Counted from the first letter of the stretch, positions 50,846 through 60,220 are shown. The stretch is DNA of 64,000 nucleotides from Acinetobacter brisouioides (GCF_004331075.1 NZ_SJNX01000001.1:186001-250000); one strand, 5' to 3'. Translations and numbers: made by a program. Notes: generated from the sequence alone by a model not told the origin.

Positions 50846-51177
50846 GAGCTCTACTCTTTATATAACGCTATGCATAGAATCAAAACTGCCAACATTTTGA
50901 GCGCCTTATAGCCAATCGGTCAAGGTAAAATATTTCATGATTACGATGTAGGTATGCATTTTTTGAGCTATAACTGTTTTTCACGACAAAGTTTCACTAC
51001 TCAAATTTCCCATTTGAATAAATTTCCAGCAACCATTTAAATTTATAACGCCATTTTACATTGCCGATCTTATCAAAATTGGTTATATCAATAGCTGAAG
51101 ATTGCCATTTCAGTATGCAGTGATTTTGGCATAGTGATTGCTTTAAAGCTCCCAATCCATATTATCAAGGACTTACC
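50846..51177. other. Intergenic promoter region between metZ and an oxidoreductase gene
   Basis: About 330 bases between divergent genes. It holds both promoters, but I could not pick out a confident promoter, riboswitch or reading frame. Confidence 0.45.
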
Positions 51178-52053
51178 ATGACCATCTCATCTGTTGCATT
51201 CCTCGGTTTAGGTGCTATGGGCTACCATATGGCAGCACATTTACCTAAACACTTTGAGCAAGTTTTCGTTTGGAATCGCACAGAAGAAAAAGCTAAACAA
51301 CATGCTCAAACGTATGCAACACAAGCAGTTTCTTTAGAACAAGCCGTACAAGCCGATATCATTTTTTCTTGCTTACCGACCAGCCAAGATGTTGAAAACC
51401 TGATTAACAGTGTCAAAATCAAATCAGGCGCAATCTGGGTCGACTGTACCAGTGGTGTCCCTGCGAGTGCACAACAACTTGCAGCGCAACTCAAACAGCA
51501 AGGTGTTGATTATCTTGATGCACCTGTGAGTGGACAAACTGTTGGAGCTGAAAATGCCACTTTAACCGTTATGGTCGGTGGCGATGCAGCAGCCTTTGAA
51601 CGCGCTTTACCTGCCATGCAAGCAGTTGGCAGACTGATAAAACATGTTGGGGAGTCTGGTGCAGGTTTTGCGGTAAAGGCGGTGAATAACATGCTCATGG
51701 CAGTGCATTTATGTGCAGCTTGTGAAGGTGCAACAACACTAAAAGCACACGGCGTAAACCTGATAGAAGCATTTGAATGTATTAATGCGTCAAGTGGGCA
51801 AAGCACCGTGACCAGTAATATTCTACCCAACCGTATTTTTAACCGTAGTTTCCCACTGACTTTTGCTTTGCCACTTCTGGCAAAAGATACAGGCATTGCG
51901 GTTGATCTGGTACGTGAAGCCAAGCTTGCTGCACCTGTGATTGGTTTGTCACAAAGCCTGATTCAAGCTTCAAATGCTTTAGCTGAAGAAAACAGCGATT
52001 TCTCTACTGTGGCAAAAATGTACGAATCATGGAGTAAGATTACAATTGAGTAA
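51178..52053 (+). CDS. 3-Hydroxyisobutyrate dehydrogenase-family oxidoreductase
   Basis: NAD(P)-dependent beta-hydroxyacid dehydrogenase, 291 residues. Rossmann motif FLGLGAMGYHMAAHL, substrate motif DAPVSGQTVGAENATLTVMVGG and the catalytic lysine in VKAVNNMLMAVHL are clear. The NRT after the second strand (VWNRTEEK) suggests NADP preference. Substrate unknown: tartronate semialdehyde, 3-hydroxyisobutyrate and succinate semialdehyde are options. Confidence 0.9.
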   Translation: MTISSVAFLGLGAMGYHMAAHLPKHFEQVFVWNRTEEKAKQHAQTYATQAVSLEQAVQADIIFSCLPTSQDVENLINSVKIKSGAIWVDCTSGVPASAQQLAAQLKQQGVDYLDAPVSGQTVGAENATLTVMVGGDAAAFERALPAMQAVGRLIKHVGESGAGFAVKAVNNMLMAVHLCAACEGATTLKAHGVNLIEAFECINASSGQSTVTSNILPNRIFNRSFPLTFALPLLAKDTGIAVDLVREAKLAAPVIGLSQSLIQASNALAEENSDFSTVAKMYESWSKITIE

Positions 52054-52138
52054 TCTTTAAACATTGCAATTTGGTGCAACTGTATCCATATTAAACCTTG
52101 TGTATAAACACATATCGTTACAAATAAAGGAACAGCTC

Positions 52139-52405
52139 ATGAAGAACTTTTCAGTTGCGCTTATTGCGATGTTGACAGGATTGTTCAGCATCAATGCGCT
52201 TGCAGCCTCTGAGCAAGAATGCCAAAAACTCAAAGACGACTATAATCTGATTTATGCATCAAAAGGCTATTGTTTTAGCGATCCTGAAGCCAAAGCCAAA
52301 TACGGCAATGATAACTGCCACACCACCAAACCTAAATTTTCTGATAAAGAGCAACAAAAGCTTGACCAAATCAAGGCTCGTCAGAAAGAATTAAGCTGTA
52401 AATAA
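52139..52405 (+). CDS. Small secreted YARHG-like protein
   Basis: An 88-residue precursor with a Sec signal peptide (MKNFSVALIAMLTGLFSINALA, cut before ASEQ). The mature 66 residues contain DDYNLIYASKGYCFSDPEAKAKYG, a variant of the YARHG motif, and four cysteines. Periplasmic location inferred; function unknown. AAGGAA precedes the ATG. It sits between an oxidoreductase and a HIT gene on the same strand. Confidence 0.75.
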   Translation: MKNFSVALIAMLTGLFSINALAASEQECQKLKDDYNLIYASKGYCFSDPEAKAKYGNDNCHTTKPKFSDKEQQKLDQIKARQKELSCK

Positions 52406-52429
52406 TTCAGCAATTTAAGGAAATACGTT

Positions 52430-52846
52430 ATGGCATATAATGACCAAAATATTTTTGCAAAAATTTTACGTGGCGAAATTCCAGCAATTAAAGTCTATGA
52501 AGATGACCGCGTACTTGCATTTATGGACATTATGCCTCAAGCCGATGGTCATACTTTGGTGATTCCAAAAGCGCAAGCCGAGACTTTACTGGATTTACCC
52601 GCAGAAGATGCTGCTTATACCATTCAAATTGTGCAAAAAGTAGCACGTGCCATTGAAACTGCACTGAATGCATCAGGCATTGTACTTATGCAACTTTCAG
52701 GTGAAGCCGCAGGACAAACTGTACCGCATGTGCATTTCCACCTGATTCCAAGCTCGATTCACGAGCTACGCCGCCATGCCGCAGAAATGGGGAATCAGGA
52801 TAAAATCAAAGGTTTCGCAGAAAAAATTAAAGCTGCACTAGCATAA
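52430..52846 (+). CDS. HIT-family nucleotide hydrolase
   Basis: A 138-residue histidine-triad protein of the HinT/Hit type. It has NIFAKILRGEIPAIKVYEDDRVLAFMDIMPQADGHTLVIPK and the triad H100-x-H102-x-H104 in VPHVHFHLIP, where the middle His is the nucleophile. It likely hydrolyses adenosine phosphoramidates or related nucleotides. Confidence 0.93.
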   Translation: MAYNDQNIFAKILRGEIPAIKVYEDDRVLAFMDIMPQADGHTLVIPKAQAETLLDLPAEDAAYTIQIVQKVARAIETALNASGIVLMQLSGEAAGQTVPHVHFHLIPSSIHELRRHAAEMGNQDKIKGFAEKIKAALA

Positions 52847-52871
52847 AAAAAGGAGCAATTGCTCCTTTTTT
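52844..52871. terminator. Terminator after the HIT gene
   Basis: AAAAAAAGGAGCAATTGCTCC followed by T6, overlapping the stop codon. Symmetrical, so it may also serve the convergent GST gene. Confidence 0.85.
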
Positions 52872-52909
52872 CTTATTTAATTTTAAAATAGCTCGATAAA
52901 AACCAATAA

Positions 52910-53521
52910 TTAACTAATTAAACCTTCATCACGCATTGCTATCTGTACAGACTGGCGCACAGCTACTTTGTTACGTAATGCAATAATGTGCTTATATGGG
53001 TTAAGCTCATGCTTAATTAACGGTGACCAGTTGGTCAGCACAAACAGATAAGCGTCAGCGGGACCAAAATTATCACCAACCAAGTATTCGGTATCCGAAT
53101 TGGCAATTGCCTGATCAATATAATCTAGCAACCGATCAATCTCCTGATAGGCTCTAGATTTTTCGTCATCTGTCAGTGGTTTACCAAAAAATACGGCATA
53201 TGCATCATGCAGTTCCGAGTTTAAGTAACCCAACCATTCCAACACTTTAGCACGCCCCAGACCTGAGGGTGGAATCAAGTCCTGATGTGGGTCATGCTGT
53301 GCCAAGAAAGGTAAAATCGCAACCATTTCAGTTAAAATCAAGCCTGGGTTAATCTCTAAAGCAGGCACATAGCCTTTTGGATTAATTTGATAATAATCAC
53401 TCCCTTTTTCTGTGGTATGGGTTTTTAAGTTGACTTTTTCCAAGTCAAAATCAACATTAATTTCATTTAATATAATATGGGCTGCAAGTGAGCAAGCCCC
53501 TGGCGAATAATACAGCTTCAT
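52910..53521 (-). CDS. Glutathione S-transferase family protein (beta class)
   Basis: A 203-residue GST: thioredoxin-like N-domain (MKLYYSPGACSLAAHIIL, with the beta-class cysteine at C9) and helical C-domain from about residue 85. The glutathione-binding NPKGYVPALE and ILTEMVAILPFLA are present, the latter with T-E where S/E is usual. It conjugates or reduces electrophiles; substrate unknown. Confidence 0.9.
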   Translation of the reverse strand: MKLYYSPGACSLAAHIILNEINVDFDLEKVNLKTHTTEKGSDYYQINPKGYVPALEINPGLILTEMVAILPFLAQHDPHQDLIPPSGLGRAKVLEWLGYLNSELHDAYAVFFGKPLTDDEKSRAYQEIDRLLDYIDQAIANSDTEYLVGDNFGPADAYLFVLTNWSPLIKHELNPYKHIIALRNKVAVRQSVQIAMRDEGLIS

Positions 53522-53551
53522 AGCTCGTCTCTCGTCCTTTTTCTATGTTTT

Positions 53552-53656
53552 TTACTCTGACTTAAGTGTTTTAAAACGCCGCAATACAAGTTGCAAGCAC
53601 TGAATCACGAAAATTGCAAAAAAGTACATTACTTGCAAAAAAACAATAAAACTCAT
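53552..53656 (-). CDS. Possible 34-residue membrane peptide
   Basis: A short frame starting MSFIVFLQVMYFFAIFVIQC and ending LRRFKTLKSE: one hydrophobic helix followed by a basic tail, a typical small-membrane-protein layout with the tail inside. AGCAGGAA sits very close to the ATG. It ends 30 bases before the GST gene on the same strand. It could be real or chance in an AT-rich gap. Confidence 0.3.
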   Translation of the reverse strand: MSFIVFLQVMYFFAIFVIQCLQLVLRRFKTLKSE

Positions 53657-53766
53657 TTCCTGCTGCCTAAAGCTATAGCGCCATCGCATGGATGAGAGAT
53701 TTTTTATTTGACTTGCTTAAATCGCGACTTAAAATATCGGTTTTTAAATCATTGAATTCCATTCTT

Positions 53767-54483
53767 ATGAGTAACGAGCAACTTGAACCACAAATTGTTG
53801 AGTTAGACAATTTGCACGAGCACCGTGAAATTGTGACATTTATGCGTCGCTCAGCTCCGCTAAATACTTCACAACGTACCGCGCTGGAACAACATCGTCA
53901 CTTTATTTTGGAATATCCAGTCGGTGATTTACGTCAGCATTTTTCACATCCTGAGCGTCCACTCACTGTTGAAATTGGTTTTGGAATGGGACGTTCACTC
54001 GTACTCATGGCACAAGCCAATCCTGAACGTAACTATGTCGGGATTGAAGTACATATTCCTGGTATTGCCCAATGTGTTTATGAAGCAGGCAAAGTAGATG
54101 TAGACAATCTGAAAGTGCTAGATGCCGATGCGATTCAGGTTTTGCGTGAAATGCCAGATGCCAGTATTAACTGTGTACAATTGTACTTCCCAGACCCGTG
54201 GCAGAAAAAACGTCATTTCAAACGCCGTTTTGTGATCGATGAACGCATGGCTCTGGTGGAACAAAAACTGGAACTTGGCGGTACATTCCATGCCGCAACC
54301 GACTGGGAACCATACGCAGAATGGATGCTTGATGTTTTAGACAATCGGGAAAACCTAGAAAATCTGGCAGGCAAAGGCAACAGCTACCCTCGCCCAGAAT
54401 GGCGCCCTCTGACCAAATTTGAACGTCGTGGTTTAGAGTCAGGTCACAAGATTAATGATTTTATTTTTAAGAAAATCAAATAA
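53767..54483 (+). CDS. trmB: tRNA (guanine-N7-)-methyltransferase
   Basis: SAM enzyme forming m7G46 in tRNAs, 238 residues. It shows VTFMRRSAPLNTSQ, SAM motif VEIGFGMGRSLVLMA, IEVHIPGIAQCVY, and the family signature VQLYFPDPWQKKRHFKRRF followed by the C-terminal TDWEPYAEWM. ATG 53767 (MSNEQLEP) is preferred; the frame stays open to 53692 and no good ribosome-binding site marks either start. Confidence 0.95.
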   Translation: MSNEQLEPQIVELDNLHEHREIVTFMRRSAPLNTSQRTALEQHRHFILEYPVGDLRQHFSHPERPLTVEIGFGMGRSLVLMAQANPERNYVGIEVHIPGIAQCVYEAGKVDVDNLKVLDADAIQVLREMPDASINCVQLYFPDPWQKKRHFKRRFVIDERMALVEQKLELGGTFHAATDWEPYAEWMLDVLDNRENLENLAGKGNSYPRPEWRPLTKFERRGLESGHKINDFIFKKIK

Positions 54484-54496
54484 TTGATTTTTAGCG

Positions 54497-54520
54497 TAAT
54501 GCCAAGGTGACTTGGCATTA
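54497..54520 (+). terminator. Hairpin after trmB
   Basis: TAATGCCAAG - gtga - CTTGGCATTA, a perfect 10-bp stem 14 bases past the trmB stop. The T-tail is poor, so termination is uncertain. Confidence 0.45.
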
Positions 54521-54671
54521 TGCTTTCCCCAAGAAAACCAACAATAAAACTTTAATAATTCAATTAATTATATACACCAATGCTTAATCAAAATCATGCC
54601 ACTGGACAGCCTCACAGTAGAATAATTTATTTTCATATATAAAATGCCAAGTCGGTTAATAATAAGTCTGC

Positions 54672-55337
54672 TTAAACAGGAAATGCCATCACGCCATGAT
54701 ATTGCAGCATTTGCCAAAAACTTGTGACTCGAGCAAACCCTGCACGATGCAAGAGTTGAATATTCTGTTCACGACTGAATAAATGAAAATCTTGCTGTAA
54801 CCGCTGACGCATTTTCTGGCTTTGCTCAGGTGTTAAACCAGTTTGCTCACACACCTGTTGCAAAATGGCAAGATCACTCTCCTGCTCAGGTTGAGTCAAA
54901 TCTACACTCAACAGTAAGCCAGTGGGTTTTAAATGCCGACAAATCGACTGGAAAAAACCGAGTTTTTCTGAGGGTTCAATAAAATGAGCAACCAGTATGC
55001 TTAAGACAGCATCATACTGCATCGTTGAATCCAGACAGTTCAAATCCCCTTCAATCCACTCAATTTGATTCACCCCAGCCAAACGCTGTTGTGCAGTTTC
55101 CAGCATGGCGGCAGACAAGTCTAATCCTGTCAATTGCCAGTCAGGATGCTGTTGACTCAAATAAGCCAACTCATAACCTGTGCCGCAGCCCACCACCAAA
55201 ACTCGTGCAGACTCTGGTAAATAGTGCTGTAAAATTGCCGCGATCTGCTGATGGATCAGCTCATAACCAGGTATGAGCTTGGTGATATGCTGATCATAAT
55301 TGGCAACCACTTGTGGATCATGAAAATTCTTTGCCAT
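54672..55337 (-). CDS. Class I SAM-dependent methyltransferase
   Basis: A 221-residue methyltransferase with motif I VLVVGCGTGYELAYLSQ, motif II GLDLSAAMLETAQQRL and WIEGDLNCL. It resembles small-molecule or lipid methyltransferases; there is no context for the substrate. AGAGGATAG precedes the ATG. Confidence 0.85.
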   Translation of the reverse strand: MAKNFHDPQVVANYDQHITKLIPGYELIHQQIAAILQHYLPESARVLVVGCGTGYELAYLSQQHPDWQLTGLDLSAAMLETAQQRLAGVNQIEWIEGDLNCLDSTMQYDAVLSILVAHFIEPSEKLGFFQSICRHLKPTGLLLSVDLTQPEQESDLAILQQVCEQTGLTPEQSQKMRQRLQQDFHLFSREQNIQLLHRAGFARVTSFWQMLQYHGVMAFPV

Positions 55338-55463
55338 TCTATCCTCTTGATTTTGTTATTTTCGATTATGAATATAAATTCTCATTTTCAATACTAAAGC
55401 AATCCCCCAGATGGCTCTAGCGTATTGGTAATTCATCATGGAATAGGAATAACTGCTATTGCT

Positions 55464-56246
55464 TTATTTTTCTATGTGTCTGCACTGGATTGCATGACTC
55501 AATTGTTGATAAATCTCAGCTAAATCAGCTCGTTGTTGATGCTGCAAGATATCTTGATGCATCTTCAAAATCTGTTGATCTTGACGTACCGCGGGGCCCG
55601 TTTGCACATCTTTCGGATTAAACTCTGTGGCTTTTTGCGCAGTTTCTAAAATTAAAGGATAGAGCAAGCTAAAATCAACTGCGGCACCATCTACTACCTG
55701 TTTTGCCATATCGTAACAATAATTGCTAAAGTTACAGGCAAACACCGCAGCCAAATGCAAACTCAAACGCTGCACGGATGAATATACATACACCCGCGAG
55801 CTTAACTGCTGTGCTAAATCTTGTAATAAGGTCAAATCTTGTGGTTGACTGGTTTCCAGTAGTAGTGGCACTTGCTGCCAATCCACTGATTTTTCAAAAC
55901 TAAAAGTTTGTAATGGATATAACACGCCACAGCGCTCATGTTGCTGTTGTAAAACTTGAAGGTCGGTACTACCTGAAGTATGCAGCAGTAATGTATGAGA
56001 TAAATGTTCCGGTAATTGCTGAACCACCTGAGCAATCGCCTGATCCTTCACTGCGATAATTAACAGATCAATCTGATGATCTAATTGCTGTAACTGATCC
56101 ACTGCACCAGCATGAACCAGTATCGCAAGCTGCTGAGCATGAGTCAAATTCGGGCTATAGACCTGCTGAATCTGATGTCCCGATTGTTGTAAGGCGATTG
56201 CCAAATGGGTAGCTACACGCCCAGAACCAATAAAACTAATTTTCAT
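55464..56246 (-). CDS. Rossmann-like and DUF2520 domain protein
   Basis: A 260-residue protein: N-terminal NAD(P)-binding fold (MKISFIGSGRVATHLAIALQQSGHQI, about 1-115) and a C-terminal helical DUF2520 domain (about 125-255) with the HLAAVFACNFSNYCYDMA helix. The architecture parallels ProC and F420-dependent reductases. Substrate unknown. Downstream of grxD, but a terminator separates them. Confidence 0.85.
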   Translation of the reverse strand: MKISFIGSGRVATHLAIALQQSGHQIQQVYSPNLTHAQQLAILVHAGAVDQLQQLDHQIDLLIIAVKDQAIAQVVQQLPEHLSHTLLLHTSGSTDLQVLQQQHERCGVLYPLQTFSFEKSVDWQQVPLLLETSQPQDLTLLQDLAQQLSSRVYVYSSVQRLSLHLAAVFACNFSNYCYDMAKQVVDGAAVDFSLLYPLILETAQKATEFNPKDVQTGPAVRQDQQILKMHQDILQHQQRADLAEIYQQLSHAIQCRHIEK

Positions 56247-56272
56247 GATGATTTTCTCGAACTCGCCACAAT

Positions 56273-56298
56273 AAAAAAGCGCCAGATATGGCGCTTTT
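56273..56298 (-). terminator. Terminator after grxD
   Basis: GAAAAGCGCC - atatct - GGCGCTTTTTT on the minus strand, 16 bases past the grxD stop. Confidence 0.88.
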
Positions 56299-56313
56299 CA
56301 GATCGGCAACAGA

Positions 56314-56655
56314 TTATGCTTCTGGTACTGGGCTGTATTGTTCAACTAAAGGCTGTAATTCACCTTTTTGGAACATGTCTAACATGATGTCGCTACCGCC
56401 AATTAGCTCGCCATTAATCCAAAGCTGTGGAAATGTTGGCCAGTTTGCAATTTTTGGTAAAGTTGCACGAATATCAGGGTTTTCCAGAATATTCACATAC
56501 GCGAACGGACGACCAATCTGACTGAGTGCTTCTACTGCACGTGCAGAAAAACCACATTGTGGGAATTGTGGTGTGCCTTTCATATATAGAAGTACAGCAT
56601 GTTTAGCAATTTGATCACGAATTAACGCTTCAGTATCGCGTGCTTGTTCAGTCAT
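56314..56655 (-). CDS. grxD: Monothiol glutaredoxin Grx4
   Basis: A 113-residue CGFS-type glutaredoxin that carries or delivers a [2Fe-2S] cluster with glutathione. The active site is PQCGFS with Cys34, followed by the glutathione site WPTFPQLWINGELIGGSDIM. GAGGAT precedes the ATG. Functionally related to nfuA at 60.5 kb. Confidence 0.96.
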   Translation of the reverse strand: MTEQARDTEALIRDQIAKHAVLLYMKGTPQFPQCGFSARAVEALSQIGRPFAYVNILENPDIRATLPKIANWPTFPQLWINGELIGGSDIMLDMFQKGELQPLVEQYSPVPEA

Positions 56656-56815
56656 AGATAAATCCTCAACTATTCTAGGCGGTATTATACCTAAAACTTA
56701 AGAATAAGGTGGGTATGTCGAGAATTTTTCTGTTTTTCTCTTATTATGACTTTCCATCTGTGGCAGATTTTGTTTATATAAACCTTTTTTAATCTAAAAC
56801 CAATACGAGATTAAC

Positions 56816-58030
56816 ATGAGTAATATTACCCTTGCTCCGGTACAAACTGATCAGCCTTCTCATTTAATGGCAACTTATGGTCGCCAACCGATCAGTTTTG
56901 TACGAGGACAAGGTTCATATTTATATACTGAAGATGGCACAGCTTACCTCGATGCACTAACAGGGATCGCAGTTTGTGGTTTGGGGCATGCACATCCTGT
57001 TATCGCACAAGCCATTGCAGAACAGGCACAAACCCTTGTTCATACCAGCAACCTGTTTGAGATTCCTTGGCAAACTGCTGCGGCACAAAAACTGGCAGAA
57101 GTGTCTGGTATGGAAGAAATCTTCTTTTCTAACAGTGGTGCAGAATCCAATGAAGGTGCAATCAAAATTGCACGTAAATATGGCCATCAGCAAGGCATCC
57201 AATTGCCAAAAATTATTGTCGCTGAACATTCTTTCCATGGGCGTACTTTGGCAACACTTTCGGCAACAGGTAACACTAAAGTTCAAGAAGGTTTTGCGCC
57301 TTTAGTTGAAGGTTTTCTACGTGTTCCATTTGGCGATATTGAAGCAATCCAAGAGCTTGCTTTAGCCCATCCTGATATTGTGGCAATACTGGTTGAGCCA
57401 ATTCAAGGTGAAGGTGGCGTCAATACTGCACCTCAAGGGTTTAGTTATTTAGAAGAAATTCGCCAAATCTGTAACCAGCACCAATGGCTGATGATGCTTG
57501 ATGAAGTACAGACAGGTAATGGTCGTACAGGTAAATTCTTTGCTTACCAACACACCAATATTATTCCTGATGTATTAACCACGGCGAAAGGTTTAGGAAA
57601 TGGCTTCCCGATTGGCGCTGTAATGACTCAAGGTCGTGCTGTAGGCGTGTTACAAGCAGGTAACCATGGTTCAACTTATGGTGGTACAGCTTTGGGTTCG
57701 CGTGTGGTATATACCGTGCTTGATATACTTCAAAAAGAAAATATTGTTGAGAATGCTGGAAAAATTGGTCAATACATTGTTGATCAGTTACGTAGCCAAC
57801 TGGGTGAATTGAATGTCACTGTGCGTGGTTTTGGTATGATGATCGGGATTGAATTACCGAAAGCCTGTGGTGCATTGGTCAATATTGCTCGTGAACAAAA
57901 GCAATTAATCATTAATGTGACTGCGGGTAATGTTGTACGTTTATTGCCAGCACTAAACATGACTCAAGAACAGGCTGATGACCTGATTCAACGTCTTGTG
58001 CCGCTGATTAAAGACTTCTTGCGCAACTAA
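56816..58030 (+). CDS. argD: Acetylornithine aminotransferase
   Basis: PLP class III aminotransferase of arginine synthesis, 404 residues; it can often also act on succinyldiaminopimelate. It shows LDALTGIAVCGLGHAHP, SNSGAESNEGAIKIARKYG, the FHGRTLATLSATGN block, LDEVQTGNGRTGKFFAYQ and the PLP lysine in TTAKGLGNGFPIGA. AstC of arginine catabolism is similar; the solitary position favours ArgD. Confidence 0.92.
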   Translation: MSNITLAPVQTDQPSHLMATYGRQPISFVRGQGSYLYTEDGTAYLDALTGIAVCGLGHAHPVIAQAIAEQAQTLVHTSNLFEIPWQTAAAQKLAEVSGMEEIFFSNSGAESNEGAIKIARKYGHQQGIQLPKIIVAEHSFHGRTLATLSATGNTKVQEGFAPLVEGFLRVPFGDIEAIQELALAHPDIVAILVEPIQGEGGVNTAPQGFSYLEEIRQICNQHQWLMMLDEVQTGNGRTGKFFAYQHTNIIPDVLTTAKGLGNGFPIGAVMTQGRAVGVLQAGNHGSTYGGTALGSRVVYTVLDILQKENIVENAGKIGQYIVDQLRSQLGELNVTVRGFGMMIGIELPKACGALVNIAREQKQLIINVTAGNVVRLLPALNMTQEQADDLIQRLVPLIKDFLRN

Positions 58031-58122
58031 TCTGTATCGTCATAGTTTACCCTTTCGTTGCATTTATTGCATAGGGAAAAATGCAACGGATTAGGGAAAG
58101 AAGCCCAGGATGTATTTGATTC

Positions 58123-58156
58123 AAAACCGAGTTAAGTCATTAGCTCGGTTTTTTTA
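58123..58156 (+). terminator. Terminator downstream of argD
   Basis: AAAACCGAG and CTCGGTTTT arms with a 12-base loop and a T-rich tail. About 95 bases past the argD stop. Confidence 0.75.
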
Positions 58157-58276
58157 TGTGTTGGGTTGGGTGTAAGCAGATTTACGCTCATATGTAGTCA
58201 GTAACAGTGATTCGTCAAGATTGTTCGGTAATCAGGCAGTACAGTTCCAACACCAACGAGATTTATCTTTAAAAAT

Positions 58277-58314
58277 ACAAAACGCCCAATGAAAATTCAT
58301 CAGGCGTTTGTTTA
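58277..58314 (-). terminator. Terminator downstream of can
   Basis: On the minus strand AAACGCCTG pairs with CATTGGGCGTTTT (one bulge), followed by TTTTTA-like sequence. Lies 45 bases past the can stop. Confidence 0.65.
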
Positions 58315-58359
58315 AAACAAAATATCATTCTATTTCAGAATAAAACTGTTTTTTAATGC

Positions 58360-58974
58360 TTAGAAATCAAAAAAGTCGACTTTACCCGTTTGGAGTGAGT
58401 ATTCAGCTCCGACAACAATCATTTTACCTTTAGCAATCAGACTTTCTAATACTGCTGAGCCATGACGTAACTGATTGACTGATGCAAAGACGTTTGAACG
58501 TACTGCATGTTCTGAAAGTTTGCAAAGATCGTGTTTGAGTTCAGTCTGCATCAAAATCTCAACCGATGGACGCACACGATTGACAATTGACATCAAGTTG
58601 CTTGATGGTGGGCTTTCAGGATTCATTAAAGTATCGATAGTTGCCTGAATCGCGCCACAGTGACTATGACCTAAAACAACCACAACAGCACAATCATAGC
58701 GTTCTGCTGCAAATTCCACACTTCCCACTTGAGAAGGCGCAACAATATTACCTGCAACACGAATTACAAACAAATCACCCAAGCCCTGATCAAATACAAT
58801 TTCAGCAGGAACTCGAGAATCCGAACAACCCAAAATAATTGCAAACGGATTTTGGTCTGTCGTGAGTAGTTCACGGTGTTCTTGTGAAACGAGGTCAGGA
58901 ATTGAGGATTTCCCATTTACAAAACGCTCGTTACCTTGTTTTAAACGCTCTAGGGCTTCTTGTGCCGTTAACAT
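58360..58974 (-). CDS. can: Beta-class carbonic anhydrase
   Basis: Zinc enzyme interconverting CO2 and bicarbonate, 204 residues. Metal ligands can be placed at C50 with D52 in GCSDSRVP, and H103 and C106 in GHSHCG. The DQGLGDLFVIRVAGN strand is typical. ATG 58974 has GGGAA upstream and starts MLTAQEALERLKQGN; four codons upstream another ATG lacks support. Confidence 0.95.
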   Translation of the reverse strand: MLTAQEALERLKQGNERFVNGKSSIPDLVSQEHRELLTTDQNPFAIILGCSDSRVPAEIVFDQGLGDLFVIRVAGNIVAPSQVGSVEFAAERYDCAVVVVLGHSHCGAIQATIDTLMNPESPPSSNLMSIVNRVRPSVEILMQTELKHDLCKLSEHAVRSNVFASVNQLRHGSAVLESLIAKGKMIVVGAEYSLQTGKVDFFDF

Positions 58975-59197
58975 GTTATTTCCCATTCGCTTTAAATTGA
59001 AAAATCAACAACATTCTAAAACTGCATAGCACGCTTGTCACTGACTAAAACATCCTCTTTGTAGAACTTATTGGTCTGCATTTCACAATTCAATCCGCTT
59101 TTTCCCAAGTTTTTTTAATCTGCATAAAATCTATCTCTAGCATCTGTTTTTTTAGACAAGGTATACTGAAAGTTTTCCATGTTGATTTTGATTGTCT

Positions 59198-60220
59198 ATG
59201 ACTGCCACTGCTGCACATCCTCGTATAGAGCAATTAATTGAAGCTCATCTCGATTTTTTAGAGCAGGAATTTTCTCAACCTAAAAATTTACAGGATGAAG
59301 TTCAGGCGTTTTTTCATTGGTTTACAACACAAAACTTGCAGGATTTGTGGGACTTTCAAAGTCTGTTTAATTTGTTGGAACAACAAGTCTTAAAAAACCA
59401 GTTAAGCGCATTTTTTATTGAACAATGTGTTGAGCATATCCGTTTTGCTTTGGTACATGACCTCAATGATCATACAAAAATTGCAGATATCTTCGATGTC
59501 ATGACCATTGACAAAATTGCTCAATATGTTGCGAGCAAAACTGAACATCGTCACAAATTAATTCATCGGGTTGTGAATCATCCAGCTTTTTCTGCCATGA
59601 TTTCCCAACTGATTCAACAATCCTTAGAAGATTATTTCGAACATAGCATGGGAAAACGCGTCCCAACTGTTGGGCGTTTTATGAAAATGGGAAAATCGGT
59701 GTTTGAAAGTGTCACAGACTCTCGCTTTGAACAGACAGTGGCACATTATCTACAAAAAAATATCGTAAAATTGAGTCAACTGAGCGAACAAGTGCTGAAT
59801 CAGCATTTTGACAATGAAAAGCTCTATTATTTTCAGGCGAATCTTTGGCACAAAATCAAAGCCTCGCCACTCAGCGTGTTTAAAAATTATATCGTCCTAG
59901 AAGACTTGCCATATACCGTTGAGCTTGCACATGAGGTTTGGAATCATCTGCGTCAAACGGACTATTTAAAACAGCAGCTACATGATGGTTTATATACGTG
60001 GTATGTACGCAATCAGGAACGTAACTTCCAACAGTTACTGCGTGATTTAAATATAGATGAAGGCTTACTCATGCAGCAGTTACAGCCATTATTTACAGCT
60101 GTTATGCAACAAGTAACTGACTCAGGTTATTTAAGACAACGCGCACGTATTTTTTTAGAACGTTTTTATTATGCTGAAACAACACGGCAAATTTTGGCAT
60201 TCGACAACAGCAAATCATAG
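59198..60220 (+). CDS. Hypothetical 340-residue helical protein
   Basis: A soluble, almost wholly helical protein with many H, Q and F residues and no signal peptide or membrane span. It has no catalytic motif that I recognise. Segments such as HRHKLIHRVVNHPAFSAMISQLIQQSLEDYFEHSMGKRVPTVGRFMKMGKSVFESV look like conserved core helices. ATG 59198 chosen over an in-frame TTG at 59192. Stand-alone gene. Similar uncharacterised proteins are expected in other pseudomonads, but this is from memory. Confidence 0.7.
   Translation: MTATAAHPRIEQLIEAHLDFLEQEFSQPKNLQDEVQAFFHWFTTQNLQDLWDFQSLFNLLEQQVLKNQLSAFFIEQCVEHIRFALVHDLNDHTKIADIFDVMTIDKIAQYVASKTEHRHKLIHRVVNHPAFSAMISQLIQQSLEDYFEHSMGKRVPTVGRFMKMGKSVFESVTDSRFEQTVAHYLQKNIVKLSQLSEQVLNQHFDNEKLYYFQANLWHKIKASPLSVFKNYIVLEDLPYTVELAHEVWNHLRQTDYLKQQLHDGLYTWYVRNQERNFQQLLRDLNIDEGLLMQQLQPLFTAVMQQVTDSGYLRQRARIFLERFYYAETTRQILAFDNSKS

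Larger units (their letters stand above)
58031..58359. other. Intergenic region with argD and can terminators
   Basis: Besides the two terminators listed separately it holds the inverted repeat CGTTGCATTT / AAAATGCAACG near 58053-58088. No reading frame of note. Confidence 0.5.

Noticed and set aside
50846..51177. SAM riboswitch upstream of metZ
   Set aside because: No recognisable SAM-I or SAM-II core was found in the leader.
58053..58088. Inverted repeat CGTTGCATTT / AAAATGCAACG after argD as a repeat-family member
   Set aside because: No second copy was seen in the window, and the nearby GAAGCCC does not match the GGCTTC-ended elements.
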